A DNA stretch of 64,000 nt from Ahaetulla prasina (lineage: Eukaryota > Chordata > Lepidosauria > Squamata > Colubridae): positions 68,291,205 to 68,355,204 of the forward strand of contig NC_080546.1 in assembly GCF_028640845.1 (NCBI RefSeq), in the 5' to 3' direction. Positions within the stretch are counted from its first letter, which is position 1. Every line of letters begins with the position of its first letter. A model generated the notes under the pieces. It was not told the DNA's origin and did not search any database. It was given only the letters and a program-made list of their open reading frames with translations. This document shows, piece by piece, positions 43,254 through 54,219 of this stretch. Position numbers and translations under genes: made by a program.

Positions 43254-44863
43254 CATGAAATCGAAAAAATAGAAATAGGAACAAATGAGTGGGCTGACCA
43301 TAATCCGATAATCATGTACTGAAAAAAACAATTTTTTTTTAATAAAAGATGGACCTTAAACCAAAATATATGTAAAGAGAAAGAATACAAGAAATTCCTG
43401 GAAAAAGAGCTAGAGATTTTCTTAAGTGTAAATAAAAAAGAAGATATGTCAATTCAAAATCTCTGGGACACAATAAAAGCATTTGTTAGAGGAGTGACAA
43501 TTGCATATATGTCAAAAAAGAAAAGAAAAGAGAAAAGGTCGCAACAAAATAAACTACGGGAAGAGCTTAAAAAAACAGAAGACTTGCAAAAAAAACCCAA
43601 AATAAAAAAATAAAAGAGGAAAGGAGAATAATTAAACATAAATTAAATCTGATAATTCAAGAGGAAGTGGCAATGAAAATAAAGATGGCCAAACAAAGTG
43701 AGCAGATGGTTAGCCTATAAATTAAAAAAAGAAAAAGAGAAAAGAATGATTCAACATTTGAAAGATGAGGAAGGGAAAATCCAATGCAAAAGAGAAGATA
43801 AGAAATGAACAGTATACACTTCTTTTTCGAAACTATACACACAGGAAGAAACAACAGAAGTAGAAATCCAAAAATATTTTGAGGAAATGAATGTATGCAA
43901 ATTGACAAAAAAACAGAAAAAAATATTAAACCGACCAATCTCTGAAACAGAATTCGGAATTGCAATAAAAAGACAAAAAAAAAACACCAATAAAATGCCA
44001 GGCCCATATAGAATATCAGTGGAATTATATAGGGGTATTCAAAAACAAATAGGAGGATTAATGTTGGTAATATTTAACAAAGCATTACAGCATACAAACA
44101 TAACCCAAACATGGATAGAAGCTTTAATCACACTTATACCTAAGGAGGACTCAGATCAGCAATTAGTACAAAACTATAGCCCATCTCTTTATTGAATTCT
44201 GATTATAAAATATACAGATCAATTATTGCGGAAAAGTTAAAAACAATTTTAGATAAATACACCCAGATCAAAATGGTTTCCTGCTTGGTCGACAAATTAA
44301 AAATAATACCTGGACCATAATTGACATATTAAAGTATTGCAAAGTACACCCAGAGAAACAAGCTTCTTTCGTTTTTCTTGATGCCCAAAAAGCTTTTGAT
44401 AATTTGAATTGGAGATTTATGATACAACAAATTAAAAGAATGGAATTTGGATCCAAATTTGAAAAAATGATTGAAAAAATATATTCAAAGCAAACTGCAA
44501 GGGTAATTATTAACCAAGATACAACAGATACATTTGAAATAACAAAAGTTGTAAGACAGGGGTGTCCACTCTCCCCACTTCTCTTTATACTATCATTGGA
44601 GCCACTCTTAAAAAAAATTAGGGAAGATTGGGAGATAAAAGGATTGAAAATAAACAATGAGGAGTACAAATTGCAAGCCTTTGCTGATGATATGGTTTTT
44701 ATAATTGAGGAACCCTTAAAATTAGGCCCAAATTGATTTAAAAAATTGAAGAATTTGGTATAGTGGCAGGCTTAAAAATTAATAGGAAAAAATCTAAATT
44801 ACTAACAAAAAACCTTACAAAAAAACAGGAGACAGAATTAGAAAATAACATGAACATTCAGAT

Positions 44864-44868
<5 letters not shown>

Positions 44869-44936
<68 letters not shown>
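44869..44936. repeat. (TA)n microsatellite inside L1 ORF2
   Basis: About 34 TA units with one interruption. It replaces codons that read VKYLG in related L1s. Coding similarity resumes right after it (TARGSSIKKDNYD in the adjacent frame). Confidence 0.9.
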
Positions 44937-44940
<4 letters not shown>

Positions 44941-45254
44941 TTGTTTAACAGCAAGAGGCTCCTCAATTAAAAAAGATAATTATGATAAATTAATACAGCA
45001 AATTGGGAAAGTTTTGGAAAATTGGAAAAACTTACAAATTTCATGGATGGGAAGAGTGGCAGCAATAAAAATGAATATCTTGCCCAAAATCTTGTTCCTC
45101 TTCCAGGTTATACTGATAAGAATAGAAAAAAAATTATTTGATTCACTAAACAGGTTGACCTCAAAATTTATATGGCAAGGAAGAAAACCTAGGATCAGAG
45201 TGAAAGCACTACAGGATACTAAGGATAGAGGAGGAGTAGACCTACCAGATTGGG

Positions 45255-45538
45255 ATTTTTTTTTTGTTTTTTTGTTTTACATTTATACCCCGCCCTTCTC
45301 CGAAGACTCAGGGCGGCTTACAGTGTATAAGGCAATAGTCTCATTCTATTTGTATATTTTTTTACAAAGTCAACTTATTGCCCCCCCAACAATCTGGGTC
45401 CTCATTTTACCTACCTTATAAAGGATGGAAGGCTGAGTCAACCTTGGGCCGGGCTCGAACCTGCAGTAATTGCAGGCTACTGTGTTCTTAATAAGCCTTA
45501 ATAACAGGCTTTTACCAGCGTGAGCTAAACCGGCCCTT
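45255..45538 (-). mobile_element. tRNA-derived SINE in L1
   Basis: Minus-strand SINE with the gtaagccgccctgagtcttc tail and a tRNA-like head at the right end. L1 codons for DLPDWDF precede it, and YYQAACLTW follows. No (ATTT)n expansion is seen in this copy; a T/G run (45255-45278) stands in its place. Confidence 0.87.
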
Positions 45539-46840
45539 TATTATCAAGCAGCATGCCTGACATGGTAAAAGGAATGGATGGAGCTGGGAAACAAAAGAAT
45601 CTTAACAATAGAAGGCCATGACCTACAGGTAGGATGGCATGCATTCTTGTGGGGTGAAAAATACAAAACCCATGGGTATTTTAAAAGACATACTATTAAT
45701 TTGGAATAAAATCAAAAAACAACATTATATGAATATACCATTTTGGGCTTCCCCCAATGAAGTACTAACACACCCAAATTTAATAGATGGGACTAAAATA
45801 ATTAGATACAGGGATATATTAAATGAATTGGGAAAATTAAAAAACGAAACAAGAATTGGAACAGGATTTGAATAGACAAGTCGAATGATGGACATATCTC
45901 CAAATCAGATCAAAATATTTAAAAGACTCTAAGTCTAATCACATACAATTGGAACAAAATGAATTGGATAAAATAATATACAGGAAGGACCAAAAACTAA
46001 TTAGTAAAACATACAATTTTTTGTTACGGTATAAAATGGAAGAGGAAATAGTGAAAGATACTATGATTAAATGGGCAAGAAATTTTAACCATACAATAGA
46101 ATTAGAGAAGTGGGAAAAGATGTGGAGAACAAACATGAAATTGACAATATCGACAGCATACAAGGAAAACCAGATGAAAATGTTTCATAGATGGCATCTC
46201 CCACCAGCCAGAATAGCAAAGATGTTCCCCAATAACTCACCAAAGTGTTGGAAATGTAAGAGCAATTACGGAACATCTATCATCTCTGGTGGACCTGCCC
46301 AGTGGCAAAACAATTCTGGGCCAAAATCAAAAAGTGGTTACAGGAAATAATACAGGAACCAATAAAGGGAGAGCCAGAACAATTTTTATTAGGGATTCCA
46401 ACAGAAAACTATACAAACAATACGCAGTACTTAATAGCCCATATATTAACAGCAGCACGTATAGCCTACGCTCAAAATTGGAAGAAGGAAAATCCACCAA
46501 AATAGGAAGAATTAATTAAAAAAATACTAGAATGTGCAGAGATGGACAAATTTACAAAAGAAATCAAAGAGAAAGAGTATTATAAGGTCTGGAGCAAATG
46601 GTATGGATGCTTAGAAAATAGGTAAGATAAGAAAATTGAACAAGGTAAAATGTAGATGAAATAAATAACGGTAGATAAGTAAAAGTAGAATAAGATAGAA
46701 TTAAAATATGTATAAACAATAGGAAAGGACTGCCTTGAATAGCTGATAAACAGTGATATGTATATAAATGTTGTATGTTTTGTCTTTCATTTCAATGTGT
46801 TTGAAATAAAGAACTTTTAAAAAAATAAAAAAATTAGAAT

Positions 46841-46845
46841 ATTTG
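46841..46845. repeat. Target-site duplication of the Ty3/Gypsy array, left copy
   Basis: atttg here and at 58321-58325, just outside the first and third LTRs. Confidence 0.88.
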
Positions 46846-47344
46846 TGTCAGCCTCCGCTTTAATTAAGTGTATTTCTCCTACTAAACTGTTTTACTGTTT
46901 TATTACCTTGTTAAAAGTTTGCTCTACTGACTCTCTTACATGATTTATGGAGGAGGGGGGAAGTTTTTACTGTTCCCAGCATTTGGCTGACATTGCATGT
47001 GTGGGGGAGGGAGTTAGCCTTTTGAACAGACGTTTGAACTGTTTTGGCGCATGACTGTAACGGCAGCTGCTGGCTTCACAGTCCATCCTGAAGATTGACA
47101 GAGGAAGAATATCGGAAGTGAAACTACACATGGCCAAGGAGGAAGACGACATTGGATAATTACTGTATGACCTCTAGTAGGGGGAGAGTTCAGGAGAGGA
47201 TATTACTCTGTGGTTTTGATTTACTTCCAGTTCTGGCTTTGCCTGTCCTGCATTTCAGACTTGCTTAGTAAAAATTACCAATTTCTTCAAAATGATGGAG
47301 TTGGGTCTTTATTTTCTTAAGTACTGATCTGAGGCTAGTTGACA
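46846..47344 (+). repeat. Gypsy LTR 1
   Basis: 499 bp, TGTCAGCC to GTTGACA; the ends are inverted repeats. Unique differences include an extra actgttttattac-like insertion near 46893. Confidence 0.92.
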
Positions 47345-47413
47345 TTAAGCCAGAACTCACCAAAAAATCAGTCATCCCGGATCACAACCGAGGGGACTGA
47401 AAACTTTTTCTTA

Positions 47414-48725
47414 ATGATGTCGGAGCAGGAATGTGAAACTGATAATGAGCAGCTACCAGAGACATCAATCACCTCACAGCTGGAGGACTTCTCATCCCAG
47501 AAATTTTCCGGAGGAGCTGATAATGAATCTGTTCTGGGAAAAAAGCCAACCCCAGAAAGGGAACTGGAGGATGAGGGAGGAAGCTTGGCTGCCGTATCGC
47601 ACAATCCTCAGCAAGAAGGAAAAGTTCCTGCGGAATGGCAAAATAAAATGGAAACAGTGGTGAGACAACTGAAGGAAGGTTTGGCCCTACAGATTGAAAA
47701 CCTCCCAGGACTGGGTGAGTGGCCATCCCTCAACACTCAGCACGTTACAACACATAAACAGGAGAAAAGGATCTCCAACTGGCAGCATGAACAGCAAATT
47801 AAGGATAAATTGCAGATCTCTCAGGCTGTCAGACTGTATCGGAAAGTGATGGAGCGACAAGCAGATCGTGAAAAGTATGAGACCCACACCCAAAATCCCT
47901 GGAGGGAGGGGGAAGAAGTGGAAACAGAAATTTTGACAGCCACCAGGGGAGAGGCATACAGCAGAGAAATTCTGGAGGAACGAGAGCCTGAGTTGCGTTC
48001 TCTAGGGGCTGCAGATCTTGATAGAGGCCGGGGAACCCCTGCTGCACAAATGTTGCCTCGCAGAAGGAAAAAACCTAAAATCCCCCCAATTCCTGGGAAG
48101 TTTGATGGAGACCCTAAGGAATTAGGTTTATTCCAGGCTATGGTGGACAGCCACATGCAAGAATGGGGTGAAGATTATTTGTCAGAAGCCTCTAAAGTGA
48201 GAAGCATGACCCAAGTCTTGACTGGAAGGGCGGCTTCCTGGTACGTGTCCTTGTACCAAGAGAATTCCCCTCTCTTAAGGAACTACCACCACTTTAAGGC
48301 AGCCCTGAGAATGAGGTTTGAGGACCCCTAGGCAGAGCAGAAAGCCAAAATTCGCATGAGGTCCATCAGACAAGGGAGGAGACCAGTGGCTGACTACAAC
48401 CAAGAGTTCAGCAATCTGGTACCTCTCATGAGAGGGTGGACAGAAGTGGCTCTTTTGGACATATACAAAGACGGCCTAAAAGGGGATTTGTATAAGTTGT
48501 GCAGAGTCCGAGCATCCCCGACTACCCTGCATGGCTGGTACACCCTGGCAGCAGATATGGAAATCGACCTGGCCAAGGAGCGCTTGCGAAGTGATCGGGG
48601 TTGGAGGCAAACCCCAACTTAGTTCCAGAGGGAATCGGCCAAAGATTCTGTTGCAGCGGAGCGTGGGAAGAAGAAACCCACGGGCTGTTTCAGATGTGGA
48701 AAAGAAGGCCACTAAGCGGCTGATT
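47414..48725 (+). pseudogene. gag: Gypsy gag, body 1
   Basis: Starts at ATG 47414 (MMSEQECETDNEQLP), with an acidic N-terminus and a capsid-like region (IPPIPGKFDGDPKELGLFQ, VRSMTQVLTGRAASWYVSLY). TAG 48329-48331 interrupts, and text continues as MRSIRQGRRPVADYNQEFSN to a stop at 48620-48622. The zinc knuckle CFRCGKEGH is followed directly by a TAA before AADC. These proteins form the particle and bind RNA. The same three stops occur in body 2. Confidence 0.9.
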
Positions 48726-51062
48726 GTCGTGCGAAACTGCCGCCAAAGACGACCCCTAGTGGCAAAAAAGCAACGGCGCAGGCGAAACCAAAACCGCGAG
48801 AGGTCGCAAAGAGGGGAGTGGATGTCGCCAAGAACATTCCTCCCATTAAGGAGGAGCTTGGGACTCCTTCTGGGTCAGATGACAGTGAGCCATCATCAGA
48901 ATCAGACGAGGATCTCCTGGTGAGTTGGAAAGGGGCCCCCCTTACCATTCCAGTAAAACTGCGTGTCCCAACCTCGGGAATGCAAGGGGAAATTCTAGCC
49001 CTCTTAGACTCTGGGTGTACCCGATGTATCATCAGCCCCGAGGTGATGGAGAAAATGGAACTAAGACTAAAAATATTGAGCAGGCCCATAGCATTTTGCC
49101 AGCTAGATGGGTCAGTGGCAGGTGGAGGCCCAGCCCACTTTGTGACAGAACCCTTAGAGATGACCATAGAAGACCACCGAGAAATCATAAACTTCATAGT
49201 GGCTCCAGAGATGGATCAGCCTCTCATACTGGGTCTTTCATGGCTCCGAAAATGGAACCTGAAAATAAACTGGAGAACAGGGGTATTGCGACTCCGCACG
49301 AGGGCACAAAAGAAGGAGAAGATAATTTTAAAAACCCCTGACCCTGATCCCCCTGAGATACTGGGGTCTATGTTTGAACGGCTGGAAGGGGAGGAAAAAA
49401 TTCCTAAAGAGTACTGGGACCTACGAGAGGTTTTTAGTGAAAAGGCCTCTGACATGCTGCCTCCCCATAGGCCCACAGACTGTGCAATAGACATTCTACC
49501 AGGGGTGAAACTTCCGAAACCAAAATCTTACCCCATGACCCAGAAGGAACTGGGAATTATGGAACTTTATAGATAAAAATTTGGAGCGAGGATTCATTCA
49601 ACCGGCTAGGCCTTGGGTTGCAGCCCCAGTCATGTTCCGGGAAAAGAAAGATGGCACCTTTCGATTGATAGTTGGCTATAGAAACCTGAATTGTGTATGC
49701 GTGGAAAATGTATACCCCATGCCTCTTATGAAAGACATGCTCGCCCACTTGGCCAAAGGAAAGTTCTTTACCAAACTGGACTTACGGGAAGTGTATTATA
49801 GAGTGCGCATAAAAGAAGGGGATGAATGGAAAACGGCGTTCAATTGTCCCCTTGGTTGCTTTCAATTCAGAGTCCTACCATTTGGATTGCAAGGGGCGCC
49901 TGCAGTTTTCATGCAGGTAATAAATGAGGTTCTCCATGAACATTTGTTTAAAGGAGTTCTTGTTTACTTATGACATACTTATCTACACAGAGACCATGGA
50001 GGAGCATATGAAGCTAGTAAGAGCAGTACTCAAAAAATTACTGGCTGCTGAACTGTATGCAAAATTGTCTAAATGTGAATTCCATCAAACGAAAATTGAT
50101 TATCTGGGATACCGTATTTCCTCGGACAGATTGGAGATGGACCCTGCCAAAGTCTAAGCAGTACTGGAGTGGGCACATCCTCGCACCCGCGAACAGTTAC
50201 AAAGCTTTCTGGGTTTTGCTAACTTTTATCACCAGTTCATTCCCTCGTTTGCTGACATTGCCCTGCCAATCACCAATCTCATCAAAACAAAAGGAACTAT
50301 TAAACCCAAACCATCCTTACCACTGGAGTGGTCGATGGACTGTCAGGCCGTTTTTGAAAAGTTGAAGCGATTGTTTGCCGCTGAGCCGATCCTCAAGCAT
50401 CCTGACATGGAATCCTCATTCGTAGTTCAAGCAGATGCTAGCGATGTAGCAGTCGGAGCGGTTTTACTCCAAAACAATGCTAAAGGTGAGCTACAACCAT
50501 GCGCATACACATCGCATAAACTCACTGAAACTGAGCAGAGATGGGCCATCTGGGAGAAAGAAGCTTTTGCTGTGCACTGGGCTCTCCAAACATGAGACAA
50601 TTCTTGGAGGGGGCCAAACACCCTTTTGAGGTATGGACTGTTCATAAAAATTTAGAAGCCCTAAAAACTCCCAGAAACCTATCTCCAAAACAAGCTCGAT
50701 GGGCCCAATATTTTAACCATTTTAATTTTTCCTTGCAATACATTCCTGGGGGAAAGAACTTTCTGGCGGATGTCCTTTCCCATTTGCCTCAGTACAACAG
50801 TACTCGCAAAGAAGTAGCACGCCCTATACTCTCAGTGCAACAGTTAGCGGCCCTGGCAATTACTCGTAGCCAAGCACATACCGATCCAACGTTACCAGAA
50901 GATCTCACCATTTTCCTCAAGGAAGCCTTAAACAAGGACGACTGGTTCTTAGCCCATTCGCATGAGTGCACTCTTCGCGATGGACTAGCTTGGGTGGGGG
51001 CAAAGTTGTACGTCCCTGCATCTCTGAGGGAGATCACACTTCTACGTTGACATGATGCTAAA
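48726..51062 (+). pseudogene. pol: Gypsy protease, reverse transcriptase and RNase H, body 1
   Basis: The frame 48818-49576 has the protease site ALLDSGCTRCIIS and ILGLSWLRKWN. After a shift near 49565 the reverse transcriptase follows (REKKDGTFRLIVGYRNLN, KFFTKLDLREVYYRV, FQFRVLPFGLQGAPAVF). The catalytic YLDD site is broken near 49968 by loss of bases, giving a stop. Text resumes at DILIYTETMEEH. Further stops are at 50155 (KV stop AVLEW region) and 50593. RNase H is at 50335-50595 (VVQADASDVAVGAVLLQ, ETEQRWAIWEKEAFAVHW). Confidence 0.9.
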
Positions 51063-52295
51063 ATGGCTGGACATTTTGGGTTTGTGAAAACTTTACACCT
51101 CTTTAAAAGACAATTTTGGTGGCCAGGACTTAAAAAGGACATTGAATCTTATATAGCGAGTTGCCCTGTTTGTGCATCAGTTAAAAGACCACCAGGGAAG
51201 CCTCCCGGTTTGCTGCAAACAGTAGCCCAGCCAGAAGCCCCATGGAGAGAAATATCCATGGATTTCATAGTGGAGTTACCCAAAAGTGGAGGCAATACAG
51301 TGATCTGGGTGGTTACGGACCTGTTCTCCAAACAAGTGCACTTCATCCCATGTTCCAAAATTCCTTCTTCAAAAACTTTGGCAAAGCTGTTTGTGCAACA
51401 TATCTACAGACTCCATGGAGTTCGCAAATGGATAATCTCAGACCGAGAGGTGCAATTCCCTTCTCAATTTTGGAAAGAGTTTTTGCGGCTGATAGGCTCC
51501 ACCCAAGGATTGAGCTCCTCACATCATCCTCAAACTAATGGGGGTTGTGAACGCTCAAACTCGGTACTAGAACAATATCTACGATGTTACATTAATTATC
51601 AACAAGATAATTGGGCTGACCTACTATCTTTTGCAGAAGTAGCTTACAATAATTCTGTTCATAGCAGCACTGGTTTCACCCAATTCAAAGTGGCTTCAGG
51701 TCAAGAATTTATCCCCATACCTGAACTCCCTGAACTAAAACCATTGATTCCATCATTGGCTGAATGGATAGAGCAATTGCAAAGTACATGGAAAATTACA
51801 CGCAAAGCAATTGATGATGCTCATCACACACACACAAAACAAGCAGATAAAAAGAGAGCTCCTCAGAAAAAATTCCAAGTAGGAGATAAAGTTTTCTTGT
51901 CCACTAAATATTTGCAAACTACCCAGAAATCGAAAAAACTTGGACTCAAATATGTGGGACCATTCCCCATTGTTAAAATCATTAATCCAGTGACTGTCCA
52001 ACTAGAATTACCGAAATCTCTCAGAAGAATTCACCCAGTTTTCCATGTTAGCTTAATCAAACCTGAACACACATCCCCTTAGGGCTAATCCTACTAAAGC
52101 CCTGTACCAATCCTCATAAATGGAGAAGAACATTTTGAAATTAAGGAAATCATAGACTCTAGAAAATATAGAAATAAAATCCAATATTTGGTAGCTTGGA
52201 AACACTTTCCTCTATCACAAGCTGAATGGGTTAACAAGGAAGATATTTGTGCCCCAAAAAGCTAGCACAGTTTTATGACAAATATCCTGATAAAC
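51063..52295 (+). pseudogene. Gypsy integrase and chromodomain, body 1
   Basis: The integrase frame 51063-52082 carries CPVCASVK (zinc region end), ISMDFIVELPKSG with the first Asp, IISDREVQFPSQFW with the second, and NGGCERSNSVLEQYLR with the Glu. It stops at 52080-52082 because a C-run is shorter than in body 2. The chromodomain text (KEIIDSRKYRNKIQYLVAWK) continues in another frame. Confidence 0.9.
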
Positions 52296-52353
52296 CCTAA
52301 CATTTCTTTTTTCTTCTCCAGGACTAACGTCATTTTTTCAAAGGGGCACCACA

Positions 52354-52837
52354 TGTCAGCCTCCGATTTAATTAAGTGTATTTCTCCTACTAGACTGTTT
52401 TCTTGTTAAAAGTTTCCTCTACTGACTGTCTTACATGATTTATGGAGGAGGGGGGAAGTTTTTACTGTTCCCAGCATTTGGCTGACATTGCATGTGTGGG
52501 GAGGAGTTAGCCTTTTGAACAGACGTTTGAACTGTTTTGGCGCATGAATGTAACGGCAGCTGCTGGCTTCACATTCCGTCCTGAAGGTTGATAGAGGGAG
52601 GATTTCGGAAGTGAAACTACACGTGGCGAAGGAGGAAGACGGCATTGGATAATTACAATATGATCGGTAGTAGGGGGAGGGTTCAGGAGAGGATATTACT
52701 CTGTGCTTTTGATTTACTTCCAGTTCTGGCTTTGCCTGTCCTGCATTTCAGACTTGCTTAGTAAAAATTACCAATTTCTTCAAAATGATGGAGTTGGGTC
52801 TTTATTTTCTTAAGTACTGATCTGAGGCTAGTTGACA
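52354..52837 (+). repeat. Gypsy LTR 2 (middle)
   Basis: 484 bp. Its first ~110 bp equal LTR 3 and differ from LTR 1. It has private differences (for example gatcggtag near 52663). A purine-rich aaaggggcacca lies just before it. Confidence 0.92.
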
Positions 52838-52906
52838 TTAAGCCAGAACTCACCAAAAAATCAGTCATCCCGGATCACAACCGAGGGGACTGAAAACTTT
52901 TTCTTA

Positions 52907-54219
52907 ATGATGTCGGAGCAGGAATGTGAAACTGATAATGAGCAGCTACCAGAGACATCAATCACCTCACAGCTGGAGGACTTCTCATCCCAGAAATTTT
53001 CCGGAGGAGCTGATAATGAATCTGTTCTGGGAAAAAAGCCAACCCCAGAAAGGGAACTGGAGGATGAGGGAGGAAGCTTGGCTGCCGTATCGCACAATCC
53101 TCAGCAAGAAGGAAAAGTTCCTGCGGAATGGCAAAATAAAATGGAAACAGTGGTGAGACAACTGAAGGAAGGTTTGGCCCTACAGATTGAAAACCTCCCA
53201 GGACTGGGTGAGTGGCCATCCCTCAACACTCAGCACGTTACAACACATAAACAGGAGAAGAAAAGGATCTCCAACTGGCAGCATGAACAGCAAATTAAGG
53301 ATAAATTGCAGATCTCTCAGGCTGTCAGACTGTATCGGAAAGTGATGGAGCGACAAGCAGATCGTGAAAAGTATGAGACCCACACCCAAAATCCCTGGAG
53401 GGAGGGGGAAGAAGTGGAAACAGAAATTTTGACAGCCACCAGGGGAGAGGCATACAGCAGAGAAATTCTGGAGGAACGAGAGCCTGAGTTGCGTTCTCTA
53501 GGGGCTGCAGATCTTGATAGAGGCCGGGGAACCCCTGCTGCACAAATGTTGCCTCGCAGAAGGAAAAAACCTAAAATCCCCCCAATTCCTGGGAAGTTTG
53601 ATGGAGACCCTAAGGAATTAGGTTTATTCCAGGCTATGGTGGACAGCCACATGCAAGAATGGGGTGAAGATTATTTGTCAGAAGCCTCTAAAGTGAGAAG
53701 CATGACCCAAGTCTTGACTGGAAGGGCGGCTTCCTGGTACGTGTCCTTGTACCAAGAGAATTCCCCTCTCTTAAGGAACTACCACCACTTTAAGGCAGCC
53801 CTGAGAATGAGGTTTGAGGACCCCTAGGCAGAGCAGAAAGCCAAAATTCGCATGAGGTCCATCAGACAAGGGAGGAGACCAGTGGCTGACTACAACCAAG
53901 AGTTCAGCAATCTGGTACCTCTCATGAGAGGGTGGACAGAAGTGGCTCTTTTGGACATATACAAAGACGGCCTAAAAGGATTTGTATAAGTTGGGCAGAG
54001 CCCGAGCACCCCCGACTACCCTGCATGGCTGGTACACCCTGGCAGCAGATATGGAAATCGACCTGGCCAAGGAGCGCTTGCGAAGTGATCGGGGTTGGAG
54101 GCAAACCCCAACTTAGTTCCAGAGGGAATCGGCCAAAGATTCTGTTGCAGCGGAGCGTGGGAAGAAGAAACCCACGGGCTGTTTCAGATGTGGAAAAGAA
54201 GGCCACTAAGCGGCTGATT
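52907..54219 (+). pseudogene. gag: Gypsy gag, body 2
   Basis: Matches body 1 codon by codon, with an extra codon (QEKKRIS against QEKRIS), the same TAG (53825-53827) and the same TAA after CFRCGKEGH. Three bases near 53980 are missing or altered (aaaggatttg against aaaggggatttg), changing the frame there. Confidence 0.9.

Larger units (their letters stand above)
43440..46505 (+). pseudogene. L1 ORF2 remnant, second subfamily
   Basis: Frames at 43887-44195 (FGIAIKRQKKNTNKMPGPY, ALITLIPKED), 44404-44736 (FKIT-type block VVRQGCPLSPLLFILSLEPL, and AFADDMVFIIEE with intact catalytic FADD), 44763-44948, 45014-45250 (ISWMGRVAAIKMNILPKILF), 45639-45875 and 45949-46350 (KMFHRWHLPPARIAKMF, SPKCWKCKSN) follow L1 ORF2 in order. 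Multiple stops and shifts show old decay. It shares diagnostic residues (HPEKQ, FGSKFEKMI) with the copy at 61424-64000. Confidence 0.87.
43254..46833 (+). mobile_element. L1 retrotransposon, second subfamily, 5'-truncated
   Basis: Starts inside the ORF2 endonuclease (WADHNPIIM) and runs through the reverse transcriptase to a 3' end with gaaataaagaac and A-runs. Both flanks carry ttagaatattt (43239 and 46834), the target duplication within the RTE-like LINE. A SINE (45255-45538) and a (TA)n tract (44869-44936) interrupt the coding region. Confidence 0.88.

Noticed and set aside
47368..48156. Minus-strand frames across Gypsy gag, repeated at 52861-53652
   Set aside because: Shadows of the sense gag frame. 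They repeat only because the whole element is doubled.
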